Positions 1 to 12,900 of a stretch of 64,000 bases of DNA are shown one piece after another. The translations under genes were made by a program, and so were the position numbers. The DNA is from Fistularia commersonii (taxonomy: Eukaryota; Chordata; Actinopteri; Syngnathiformes; Fistulariidae). How positions within the stretch are numbered: the first letter of the stretch is position 1; every line of letters begins with the position of its first letter. The notes beneath the pieces are model-generated. The model had not been told where the DNA came from and did no database searches. It saw only the letters and a list, made by a program, of their open reading frames with translations. Where the stretch lies: positions 1,501,765 to 1,565,764 of the forward strand of contig JBBMNZ010000001.1 in the NCBI GenBank assembly GCA_037954325.1, read 5' to 3'.

Positions 1-52
1 TATATGAAATCATATAATGATTTTTGTGTGTGTCATGTGTATAATATTTCAT

Positions 53-800
53 CATAACCCATTTATTAGCTTTATCAGTGCATGAACCGTTAATATGAGA
101 TTTCTTTAAATCATTGGGTTACTTTTGTTAAAACTTTTGTCAAAAATTGTATTTTATAAATACATTATTTATATTTATAATATAACATATATCAATTATG
201 AGTGACCATGACCGTGAGTGCAGGATAAAGTATATGGAAAATAAATCCAGGAAGGATGATCATTATTATTATTATTATTATTGTTATTATCATTATTATC
301 AGAACCCATTTATTTTTTTTTAGTTTTATAAGCTTTATCAGTGTATAAACCATTAATATGAGGTTAGTTTGGTTAGTTTTGTTAATCATCTATTTTTAAA
401 ATTGTATTTTACAAATATATTATTTATATTTTTAAAATGTATATATTAATTATGAGTGCCCATGACCGTGAGTGCAGGATAAAGAATATGGAAAATAAAT
501 CCAGGAAGGATTATCATTATTATTATTATCATTATTGTTATTATTATTATTGTTATTATTATTATTATCATCATAACCCATTTATTTATCAGTTTTATAA
601 GCTTTATCAGTGTATAAACCATTAATATGAGGTTAGTGTGGTTAGTTTTGTTAATCATCTATTTTTAAAATTGTATTTCATTCATATATTATTTATATTT
701 ACAATATTGTATATTAATTATGAGTGACCATGACCGTGAGTCAATCCAAGAAGGATGATAATTATTATTGTTATTGTTATTAACATTACAAAGACCCTTT
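53..800. repeat. Three-copy tandem repeat (about 250-270 bp unit) carrying an ATT-type microsatellite
   Basis: Three consecutive units begin near 53, 303 and 573. Each reads an AACCCATTTATT-like start, a segment with GCTTTATCAGTG, a TTATGAGTGACCATGACCGTGAGTG-like block and then an interrupted ATT/ATC trinucleotide run. The third copy is decayed. The open frames on both strands here come from the repeat and are not genes. Nothing else is recognised in bases 1-1,080; any earlier fndc7 exons lie further left or outside the window. Confidence 0.8.
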
Positions 801-1084
801 TTATCAACTATCTAAAATGAGAATTGAGAGCATAGTGAGCGATAAGTAAAATTAAAGTGCTTAAAATAAAACCAGTCCGTCCCGAGTCCAGCTGTAAAAT
901 ACCTACTTAAACATCAATCATCTCTACAGGGGTAAAACACACTCCATCGGAACGGAAAAAACAATCCTTATCATCATTGCCGACAAACTGTCGGTCAGAT
1001 TTTATTTGCGTACGCTATTAATTTCGAGGCAGGGCGTCGAGATCGTGATCTGCAGCATTGAGATGTGGCTCCTCCGCCCCGCAG

Positions 1085-4000
1085 CGCCGTGCACGCCGGC
1101 CAACCTGCGGCACCGACACTCCTGCCGGACGGCCGTCACCCACCTGAGCTGGGACGGGATCCCGGGAGGGGGGACGTTCTACGCTCGCGTGGTTTCCGGG
1201 GATCACGCCGCCTCCTGCAGCACCAACCACACCGGCTGCTCCCTCCCGTCGCTGCTGTGCGGCAGAACGTACGACGCCACGGTGACGGCCGTTTCCGAAC
1301 GCTGCAACGGCAGCTCGGCCGACGTGACGCGGTTCACCACCGGTGAGACGGGGGGAAGACAATAAGAGGATGTTTTTAGCGTTTGCAGGCTGTTAGCGTT
1401 AGCATATGTACTTTTCTGAACCTATCAGAGAATTCGGATGAAAATACATATTTGTGAGATTCGCGCTTTTACCCCCCGCCAGCCCCTTGTGCTCCGGTGA
1501 ATGTCAGCGCCGCCCTGGTTTGCGACAACAACACGGCGGCGGTGCGCTGGGAGCGCGGCCTCGGCGCCGCGTGGTACAACGTGACGGCGTCGGGCGAAGA
1601 CGGCGACGTCAAGAACTGCGTCACCAACGACACCGGGTGCCGCCTGGCCGACATGCGCTGCGCCCAGACGTACGCCATCACGGTCACGCCTTTCTACGAC
1701 GACTGCGTGGGCTTTCAGAGCGCGCCGTACGCGTACATAGCAGGTGATGTCCGACGGCGACGCCGTTTGACGGGGATGATGTTATGAAATGTTATGAATA
1801 CCGATGCGCCGTCTCGGCAGGTCCGTGTCCCCCCGCCGACGTCCACGTGTCCATGCAGTGCGCGGGAAACGTGGGCCGGGTGACTTGGACCGCCGCGCCG
1901 CGGGCGGATCACTACGAGGCCACGGCGGTCGCCTCCGGCCCGGACGATCGCCGACACGAGTGCTCCTCAAACGGGACGAGCTGCACCCTGGAGGATCTTC
2001 ACTGCGGCCGGTCGGCCGTGGTTTGGGTGGTCGCCGTGGAGAGAGGCTGCCGCAGCGAGGCCAGCCTGCCTTTCGGCTTCAGATCGGGTGAGGCCGTGGA
2101 GGAGAGGTTCAGAAAAATACTACAATTAACAAACAATTTTAAGAGTTTTAAAAGGAACCAACCAAGTAGTGTTAGCTTAAGGGTAAGCCGCGTGAGGTTT
2201 AAGACTACTGTGATTCACCATGGCGACCGGAGGGGATATCTTTAATATTACATAACAATAGGTCAGTGGTTCTTAACCTGGGTTCGATCGAACCCCAGGG
2301 GTTCGGCGGAGGTCAAGACACACATTGGTGATGACATCACTGGCTGCTACATAGCTCGGCCTATCCGTGCTGCAGGGATTTTGGCGCGCTCAGTTGTAGT
2401 AACTTGTGACTGTCGTGATGGTACGTCATGTGATTTCTTTCTTAATATTTCAATCCTTTCATACTAATTATGTCGGGCAAAAAAAGAAAGCGGTCGGAAG
2501 AACACGTACAATACGGATTCACACGTATGACGGAACGCGATTGGAATCGATGTTCTAACCGCATGCTTTGCAAAGACAAGATGAGCAATTCTAGTCCGGC
2601 ACCGGCCAAACTAAGGGAAGGCTTCCTTCAGCTGCGTGGAGATGGGAGCTACAAGAACATAGCGCTTGCTGAATTCAAGGTGAAGGGAGCCAGATTCCAT
2701 GAAAAGGCTACTCCGCCTGTTCTTTGTACCCATCGACGAAACGATCCTCCATCCAATAAAGAAGGGTTCGGTGAATGCGCATGTAAAACAGGTGGGGTTC
2801 AGTACCTCCGACAAGGTTAAGAACCACTGCAATAGAGGAGTCGGTTTTGTTATTTTACCCAGGAAGGTCTAATCGCAGGGTGTGCTAGAAACGGGGAATC
2901 TTAGCTTTTTGGGCGTCCATGTTTCTCCCCATGCTTGTGTTGGTTTCCTCCTGGTTCTCCAGGTTCAAAAAAACATGCAGCAGCTTAAAATAATAAATAA
3001 TATAGATTTTTGATTATTGTGCACACATTTTACAGTCATCCTGTGACTAGTATGCTAGAAATAATAGTAAATTAATTCTGAACTTATAAGCTTCTCCATC
3101 ATTTAGCAGAAAGTGTAACCAAAATAAACCTCTCGGTTTAAATCGGTAAATCTTTTCGAGCTCACTCTAAAATATCTTGTCGCGCCTCAGTCATCTGCCC
3201 GCCGGCCAACGTGTCCGCGGTGACATCGTGCAGCAGCAACGACATCACGATCAGCTGGGAGCCGAGTCCGGAGAGCGGGGTCGCCTACGCCGTTCGCGCC
3301 CGGGAGGACGGCGATGACGCCACGTACTGGACCAACGAAACGTCCTACGTGATCGGCGGCCTCGGCTGCGGCCGGCTGCAGCGGCTCACGGTGGCCGTCA
3401 AGGACGCCGCGTGCACCAGCGAACCCAGCGAAGTCCTAGCGAAGGAGACAGGTTAGCATGCGGAAACAACCAGAAGCACATTTACAGCAAAGAGGAACTG
3501 TACTAGATGATTGACAGGCGACAGGCGGAGATTTCTACAACATGACAACACCGACACAAATGACACATGTTCTCTTAACGTGTGTAAATAATTGCGTTGC
3601 GTCATATAATCTTATAGACACACAATTTATATATATACATATATATATATAGGGTTTTGTATATATATATATGTATGTGTGTGTGTGTGTATATATATAT
3701 ACATACATGTAGATACATGTATATATATGTATATATATATATAAAGATATATATAAATATATATGTATATACAAATATATATAAAATACTTACTTCTATA
3801 CAATTTGTTTAATTATATAAATTGTATAACTGAAAATTTTGAATTATATATATTCAAGGCTAAAATTTGTCAATACCTAGTATGACTAGTGATATGACTA
3901 GTTTCAGGACTGATTGCATATTTATCGATTATAGCATTTATACAATAACTTATTGTTGTGGTTACTGAAATACTCTGGAACTCGGTATCATCATCAGATA

Positions 4001-6941
4001 TTGTAGGTTAACAAGTTTTCCACTGAGTTGGTGTCTTATAGCCAAACAGCAGATTTGTTATATATATATATATAATACCCACTTCTATTCAATTTGTTTA
4101 ATTATATAAATTGTATAACGGTAAAATTTGTATTATATATATTCAAGGCCAAAAAATGTCAATACCTCAGTAATATGACTAGTTTCTGGACTGTTTGCAT
4201 ATTTATTGATTATAGGATTTATACAATAACTTATTGTTTTGGTTACTGAAATACAAATATAGAACTCTGTATCATCATCAGATATTGTTAGTTTACAAGT
4301 TTTCCACGGTGTTGGTGTCTTATAGTCGAACAGCAGATTTGTTTATTTTCTTGTTACCTCCTCATATGACGCCAAAAAGCGATTCCGACCGATTAATCTA
4401 CTTTAGTCTGTCGTTTCATGGATTTCAATCGGTCCAATAAGGAGGTACCTTAAGTTCTACATCCAGATGAAGCACGGAACAAGCTCTTTCTGCACCTCTT
4501 CCCCGTCAGCTCCATGTCCTCCGACCAATCTTACCGTCAGCGCCGAGTGCGGCACCAACTTGGGGGTCCTGAACTGGGCGGCGAGCGCCGGAGCTACCTC
4601 CTACACGGCGACGGTGACGGGTAGCCACGGTCCGGAGGTTTCCTGCACGTCCAACTCCACCGCCTGCTCGGTGAAACTGGACTGCGGTCACCGTTACACG
4701 GCGGTGGTCGTGGCCTCCGCCGCCACGTGCGACAGCAGCGCGGGAGCGACCGTGACGTTCGACTCAGGTTCGGCTCGAAGCGTTTTGTTTTGAAAGCAAA
4801 GAATTCCAGCCTCCGGGTTGGTCGTGACTTATCGGCGTACGATGTGCCGTAGCGCCCTGCCTGCCCGACAACGTGACAGCAGAGCTCCACTGCCAGGACA
4901 ACTCTTTGGCGGTGCGGTGGGGCAGGGGCGCCGGAGAGGACGGCTCGTACACCGCCATCGCTATCGGTAGCGACGAAAGCCGGGCTACCTGCGACAGCAC
5001 GAGCACGGACTGCGTGATCCGGAACCTGAAATGCGGCCTCACCTACAGCATCGTGGTCACCACGCCCTCGGTGAACTGTGACACCATCAAGGGTTCCGAC
5101 TACGTCATGCAGTCAGGTACCAACGATTCGGGACGGGATGACGTCTTTACGGCTTCGGATGCTGTAACTCTAACCCTTTACCTTTCAGCTCCCTGCACAC
5201 CGGACAATGTACTTGTGGACCTGCAGTGCAGCACCAACATGGCGCTGGTTACTTGGGAAAACTCGGGCCCGGATCAGTACCAGGTGGTGACGGCGGCGGA
5301 CAGCAGGGGAGCGACATCCAACTGCAGCTCCGCCGGCTCCAACTGCACTTTCGAACAGCTCGCTTGCGGGGAAAGCTACGTCTTCGGCGTGGTCGGCCAC
5401 ACCAACTCGTGCAGCAGCGAGCCTGCTGTCACCCAGAGGATCAACGCAGGTAGGAAAGGGATTTATCGCGGTACTTTTCTTTTACCTTTAAGGGTAAAAT
5501 TGGTTTTCAGAATCTGCGACTCTCACTAGTCTTACAACTATAACTAATCTAAAGAAAGCATACGACACCGTACAGTAACGTTCACTGATGAAGTTAATAT
5601 TAACCCTTTACTCCCACTGTTTTATCATCCAAATATTTCAAAATGAATAAAGAATGCTTATTCCGGCTACTAAAACACTGTCATCATTCAAGCAATCATT
5701 AGAGGTTGTAAATAAATACATCACAAAAACAAAAATAGTCTTACTTATGTTGTGTTTGACTTCAAGGTTCAACTAACTTCATGTAATTTTGAGCAAACGG
5801 AGCAACCTATTCTTTGATAGATATAAAAATCAATTAGCTAATCAGGTCATTTTTGTAAAATATGCAGTATTTTGAATGAGATGAATTAGACTCCAACGTC
5901 CCGTCCTTTTCCCTTGCCAGCTCCTTGCGTTCCGGTCCACGTGACGGCGCAAGTGGACTGCAAAACCGGCATCACCGTGGTTACATGGGATGCATCCTGG
6001 GGGGCCGCGTCCTACAGCGTCCACGCTCAGGGGAACCTCGGACACTACGCCGAATGCAACACCAACGACACCAACTGCGACTTCCCTTACCTGGCGTGCG
6101 GTCAGGACTACAACATCACGGTGGTGGCTCGCCATGACACCTGCACCAGTTTACTCAGCGCCCCCATCTCTGCCACCACAGGTATGACTTCAACAAACTC
6201 AAAAAAAGTCTATGTGAAGGCATCTACTTGTTGGATGAGAGACTTTCAATTACTTTCTTATTCTGCCTTCTCTTTGCAGTGCCTTGTCCGCACGGCGGTC
6301 TGCAGGCAACAATGGAGTGCGACACCAATACAGTTCTGATGTCCTGGACACCCGGCAACGGCATCCGCTACTACAACGCCACGGCTGATGCCTTCAACGT
6401 TGACCACCAGGAGACCTGCCTCACCGACGGCTCCTCCTGCAACATCAGCTCCCTGCACTGTGGGGAGTCCTACAAAGTGAGCGTCAGTGGACGAGGACTG
6501 AACTGCCCAAGCGGCGCCCAAGACTGGCACAGAGTCAACACAGGTATGACCGAAGTCCAACGTTTGCGCGGTGGCAGAATCGTTCGATGAGCTCGAACCC
6601 GGATTTCAGAGTGTTCGACGCAATTTCTTACTAAAACGCGATGACGCCTGGGAATCTGACCGACGGATGTTCTTCTGCAGCTCCCTGCCCGCCGACCAAT
6701 CTACAGGTCTATTCGTCCTGCGAATCAAACAACATCTCGGTGTGGTGGCTGCCGTCACAGGGCTCATTGACGTACACCGCCGTAGCGGAGGACTTCAATG
6801 GAGGCCGATGGTCCTGCGACACTAACAGCACCACCTGCCAGATATCCGGACTGCTCTGTGGACGGCGGTACCGGGTCTATGTCGCCGGGGTCGATGGAAC
6901 TTGTGTTGGAGCGAAAAGTAATATTGAAGAGATTCAGACAG
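1085..6941 (+). CDS. fndc7: fndc7 exons 1-10 (FN3 domains 1-10)
   Basis: Coding exons are 1085-1342, 1483-1743, 1821-2087, 3191-3451, 4510-4767, 4853-5116, 5189-5449, 5921-6181, 6280-6543 and 6681-6941. Each is a multiple of three and encodes one whole domain. Roughly the first seven are strikingly rich in G and C at third codon positions compared with exons after 7 kb. Domain 4 (3191-3451) lacks both members of the C-x(n)-C pair in the middle of the domain but keeps the other cysteines. Introns are short except where a hAT remnant (2264-2829) and an AT-rich tandem repeat (3598-4350) sit. Confidence 0.88.
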
Positions 6942-9900
6942 GTGGGCATTTAAAGCACTGCGCGACTTCCGATTCAACCGACGGAATCGTATCTACATTT
7001 GCAATGCACGTTGCACTTGATGGTTTAGAAGTGACTTTTCTTTGGACGCAATTCCCGAGATGCCTTAAACCAATGTTCAAACTGAAATGACCGATGCATA
7101 CAGACTTTCCTACCTCTGGGTAACCACTTTATTTCTTCAACTCCCCAGCTCCGTGCGAGCCACAGAATATCCAAAATAACCTCGACTGTCTGTCCGGTGT
7201 CCTCAACATTACCTGGCAGTCGACGGGTTACGCCCCCTACTTCTACGCTTCAGTGATGAGCGGCGAAGCTCACATCAGGGAGTGCAATACGGACAAGAGG
7301 TACTGCACGGTGTACGACATGCAGTGCGGCCTGACTTATAACGTCACCGTTACGGCCCGGGATGAAACCTGTAACAGCTCCCACAGCCCTGTAACTCAGG
7401 TCACAACAGGTAAGCCGTCGTATCACTATCACTAACTACCCATCAAAATGGCAAATGCACTAGAGTGGCTCAACAACTCCTGCCTTGCATTGAACACTGA
7501 GAAAACACTCACAATGTATTTCTCAAACAAAAAAAAAACCTCAGAATGTCCTCCTAAATATATCAAGTGAATAACCATATGATCAAAAACGCTGAAGAGG
7601 TCAAATATCTAGGTGTCATATTGGACCCTTCACTTAGTTTTAAAAATAATACTAAAAAGACCTGTAATGCCTTGAAGTTTAACATTTCGAACTTTCGACA
7701 TATCAGGAACGCGCTATCACTAGAAGCTGCAAAGTCCTACCTTGATGCCAGGATCATGTCCCACATTTTATATTGCATATCATCCTGGTCTCAGGGTAAC
7801 CTAACAACCCTAAAATCTCTGAGATCTTTACATAATCAAGCCCTAAAAATTCTTGATAAAAAACCAAGGCACTATCATCATCGCCATATCTTGGGAAAAC
7901 ATAAATTATTAAGCTTTGACAACTTGATCAGGTACTCTGATATCCAAAATCTTCCATAACGCCTCCTCTTAAGACCTTCATCAAGCCTCGCACCAACTCA
8001 CAAGTCCAGTGCTGAGGTCGGTGTCTAGAGGAGACTGAAATGTTCCTAAAGGAAAGTCTGCCTTTTCTAAATCTGCCTTTTCCTGTGAAGCCATAAAAGA
8101 ATGGAATGGGCTTCCAGACAATCTTAAGAACATGACTGATTTTCACACCTTTACACGGGACGTTAAAAATTGGATTCTGGAGCTCCAAACATGCTAACGC
8201 TAACAATGCCAGACGGGTATTTTGCCATCGGGTAACATCTGATGGCCCCCAGATGACCAAAGTAAAAATATCACAACAATGTCACAACAATAGCACTTTC
8301 AACTTGCAAAATACATATTTTATTGCCTATCTGTATATTTTATATATATTGTCTATTTTATACAGTTTTATATTTGTATTGTCCAGGACTACAGATGGAA
8401 ACTAGCTATTAGCTACAATCTGGTACAAACATCTCTGCCTCTGTGCTTAATGTATTTGTACACTGTCCTAATAAACTTCTAAACAAACAAACAAACTGTA
8501 TTTCAAAAGCATTTTTTGATATTATTTTGCCACAAATGTAAGCTCTGATTTTGCTTCCCTGTCAGCCCCTTGTCCGCTCGCATCCTTCCTCCACACGGTG
8601 GACTGCGACAGCGGCGTCGCACATGTGAAATGGAACGACAGTGTCGCCGGGGTTTTGTACACGCCGTGGGCTGTCGACGCCGCGGGTCGCCGACACAATT
8701 GCAGCGGCGCCGACGGCAGCTGCTATCTGAGCTCTCTGGAGTGCGGGACGGACTACAATGTTACCATCACACCATCCAGGGGCGGATGTATAGGCAGAGA
8801 CAGCCAAGCTGAAATGATCACGACAGGCAAGGATCAATAATATCGACCATACTGTTAGTGTACAGCAGCGATAAACAATCACTACTTTCCAACTGCTTCA
8901 TACTTCCATTCCCACATTGGAAAGGAAACTATTGTACGATTAACTCCATTGAATTAAGCTCTACATGACCCTTTTTTTGGGGAGACCCTAAATTGGCCAG
9001 ACATAAATTTTGGGGGAATGAGTAGTTGTATGTCTTTGTATGTGGCCCTGCGATGAATCCGGGGCGAACCCCGCTTCTCGGACAGTTACAGCTGGATTAC
9101 GTTCCGGTGCATTGTTTAAAAAAAAAACCCAACAAAATCTGTTTCTTGCTCTTTGCTCTCAGTTCCCTGTGTACCTCACCTTTCTGACGTGGAGATCGAC
9201 TGCCTTACAAACTCGGCCTGGTTGACGTGGGGCAAGGCCCAGGGTGCGGAAAGCTACGTTGTCATGGCGACAGACAGCCAAGGGGACATCCAGACAATTG
9301 AGTGCACCCCGACATCAGATGGGTCTTGCTACCTGCCGCCGCTGATGTGCAGCCAGAACTTCACCTTCACCGTGAAAGCCCAGGACCAGCAGTGCATGAG
9401 TGGACCCAGCAACCCTGTCACTACGGAGACTGGTATGCTTACATTGTTTGGGTTGTACTTTTTGTAAACAAGCACAAAAAAACTACTATTGGTCTCTTGC
9501 TGCAGCTCCCTGTCCTCCTGAAGATATACAAAAAGCAGCGGGTTGCCAGAACAGCACGGCGACTATCTCTTGGGCTGCCGTCTCTGGTGCCGTGACGTAC
9601 ACAGCCACGCTGGAGCAGATGAACGGTGACACCACCTGTTGTACGACGTCCAACACCAGCTGTGACATCACCGACCTGCCCTGTGGAGAAATCTTCAACC
9701 TGCTTGTCACAGCTGAGGGACGGACTTGCAACAGCTCCCAGGGTACAGGGCACTTTGTGTGGACAGGTAAGCAAGTACTTCAAAATGCGGTATTGTAGGA
9801 TCACTTGAACAATACAAGTTTTTCACACGATGGGTTTTTCCTTAGTGCCGTGTGTTCCCGAAAACCTTCGAGCCAGCGTGGACTGCGCCGACAATGTGGC

Positions 9901-12900
9901 CTCCATGTCGTGGAGCTACGGCAATACAGGACATATCTATACAGTGAAGGCCATTGCGTCTGATGGCCACATGGACGAGTGTACCGCCATGAAAAACCAA
10001 TGTGATCTGACAGGCCTGCGCTGTGGGCAGCAGTACACTGCCACAGTCACGGCAGCGGACTCTGACTGCCGGAGCGAGCCAAGCCAGAGTGCGACAATCA
10101 GGACTGGTAAGTATGAATTGGCCGGTCTCGGTGGCTAACAAGAACATCCAAGAAGCATAATGGATATATTGAATTAAGACGGTGCAGTGACGGTACAGTG
10201 GTTAGCGTCTCTGGTTCGATTCCACTAGGGGGCCTTTCGGTGAGGAGCTTACAAGTTCTTCCCATATCTGCGTGAGTGTCCGAAAGCAAGTAAAAGGAGA
10301 TCACGAATTGCCCAGATGTGTAAATGAGAGCATGAATGGTTGTATGTCCCGACACGTGGCCCTAAAAGTGACGAGCAACCGGCCCAGGGTGAACCCCATA
10401 AAGCGTTTTGCAGTATAGATACCCATTTGGAGACTTTTTAATCAAACGTGTTGATACCACACTGGCTCTCCTCTTCGCCCCTTAGTGCCCTGCACCCCTG
10501 AAAATGTGTCCTCTGAGGTGGACTGCGAGACAAACACTCTGACAGTGTTCTGGTCCGAGAGCTCGGGAGCCGACTCGTACCTCGCCACGGTGCAGGACAG
10601 TGATGGCCAGACAACAACATGCCAAGGAACAACAGAAGGGTTCTGCAACATAACGGGGCTCGGCTGTGGTCAGATCTATCACGGTTCCGTGGTGTCCTCT
10701 GATGGATACTGCAACAGCCCTCCCACTGGTGTTCTGAACACACCCTCAGGTACAGGAGTAACAAGATAAAAACTTAACAGTAGTTCTATCTACTTGCAAA
10801 GGAAACAAATGGTTAGTTACCATGTAACCTGTTTTTCTCTCAGTCCCATGTAAACCAATACATATCATGGCGGTGCTGGATTGCTACACTCAGACAGCTA
10901 CCGTGACCTGGTATCCCAGCAATGGGGCCTTGGCGTACGTCGTAGAGGCGACCACGTACGGCCACAATGTCACCTGCGACACCAACACCACCCACTGTGA
11001 ACTGGACGGGCTGCTTTGTGGACAGAGCTACTCTGTCTCCGTCACAGCTGTAGGACAAACCTGCAGCAGCATGGCTTACATGACCGTACAGCTGGTTACT
11101 GGTAGGTCAACTTGACGTGTCCTTGACATGCTGCAGTATCAACACTGAATTACAAGGGCAGCTGTTAAGGTGGTCTTAAAAGTAGTCTTTGTACGGGCAG
11201 ATTTTAACAAGCGTACTTCAAGAATGCAATCGCACTGTTATACAAGTCAGTGTCTACCCATCAAGTCACCCTTTTTCCTTTCCTCAGAGCCTTGTATACC
11301 TTCTCACATCAGTGTACAGTACAGCCTGACCATCGGCCAGGTGCTCTGGGACAAGACGCCTGGTGCAGAGTACTACAAGGTGGAGGCAGTTACTGAGCAG
11401 GGCTTGATGGTCTCCTGTACAACCAACGACACCTACTGCGCCCTCTACCAAATGGAATGTGGCCAGACGTACAGCATCAATGTCACAGCAAGCAATCATG
11501 TATGCCAAAACTTGTCCACTTCAACAGAAACCGCTGCGATTGAGACAGGTGAGTAAGCACTGGAACTAGCATTAAACAGATCAGCAAAATTTCAACTTTG
11601 AAAAAGAACAGGGGGAGCCAACTTCTTTGAGCTCATCAACTCATCTTGAGTTGTTGGTACCATTTCTTATTTTTCGCCACAGAACCATGCCCACCCACCA
11701 ACGTCCAGACCAGCGTGAACTGTCCCAGCAACACGGGAGTCGTATCATGGGAGGCCAGCGTCGGCACTGTGGGCTACGAAGCCCACCTCGCTGGACGAGA
11801 CGGTCACTCTCTCACCTGTTACACCGATGACACATCCTGCGAAGTAGAGGATCTGCACTGTGGAATTGTCTACCACGTCAACGTCATCGCCATCGCAGAA
11901 ACGCTCAACAGCAGCCTTTCTAGCACCGTCCTGCTGGTTTCGGGTAGGGAAGCTCAGACACCGCTTGGATTTGCCACACTTAGATATCCATCAAGTGCAG
12001 GACATTAACCAGAGAGCGGATGTGTCAGATGCGAATGAACTTGGTTGGTTTTCTTGAGTTTCGTTACTCAAGTCTTGGTTGCCCTGATCATGCACAACAA
12101 CTTTCCAAAATGCAGTGAATTTGAGGATATGTAAAGATCAGTCCCGACTAGGTTTCATCTTCTGTATTCCCCAACCCACCTCCTCTTCTATCTTTAGCTC
12201 CCTGCGCAGCTGGAAATGTGTCAGTGTTGTTGGACTGCTTCAACAACAGTGTTGAAGTGTCCTGGGACCCAGCCAGCGGAGCTGAGTCCTACACGGTGAC
12301 TGCAGTATCAGCCGATGGCCACCAGGCCTGGTGTCGGACTGATGAGCACCAGTGTGATCTGATGGATCTGCAGTGCAGCCAGACGTACAACGTCAGCATC
12401 GCTGCTGTTAATGACCGCTGTCAAAGTGCTATACAGACGACTACCACCTTCAGAACACGTGAGTCCAGAAAAATCATTTCAGTTCTGTTGTGGAAACCCC
12501 TTTCTTAGGACTTCAAGCCCCCTGGAAACACCTCGCAGCTATTTTTTCTGCACTTCCTTCCCAGGCCCTTGTAAGCCTTTGCATGTTGGAGTGGAACTAC
12601 AATGCGGGACAAGTACAGCCAGTCTCTACTGGGAGAAAAGGGAGGAAGTAGAGTTCTACATGACGAGTGCGACCTCTGGCGGGGGAATGGTTCTGCGACA
12701 TAACTCCACCAACTCCACCTGCCAGTTCCTTAACTTGCACTGTGGGGAAGTGTACATGTTCTCCGTGACAGCATACAGCGACATGTGTTACAGTGAAATC
12801 AGCAACACCGTGGAGATTCAGACAGGTACTGTGTCACGCATTCTCAAAAGTAGTATACGGCGATCCCTCGCTATGACGCGGTTTACTTTTCACCGTTTCG

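Noticed and set aside
192..658. Overlapping minus-strand frames of 65 and 70 codons with similar sequence, and a Tyr/His-rich plus frame
   Set aside because: They are translations of the ATT-containing tandem repeat; the similarity is repeat identity, not a gene family.
53..800. CRISPR-like regular spacing
   Set aside because: Three long similar units with no short conserved repeat and variable spacer pattern; the DNA is vertebrate.
1006..1365. 119-codon open frame taken as a separate gene or as the fndc7 start
   Set aside because: It is the first visible FN3 exon read through its acceptor. The in-frame ATG at 1061 lies in the intron and gives no convincing signal peptide.
2470..2820. 116-codon frame as a host zinc-finger gene
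   Set aside because: Terminal inverted repeats and flanking duplication show it is a deleted hAT transposon.
3535..3774. Tyr/Ile/His-rich 79-codon minus frame
   Set aside because: Translation of a TA/TG microsatellite.
7567..7959. 130-codon frame as a gene nested in fndc7
   Set aside because: The text is reverse-transcriptase-type LINE sequence with a decayed continuation and an (AAAC)n tail.
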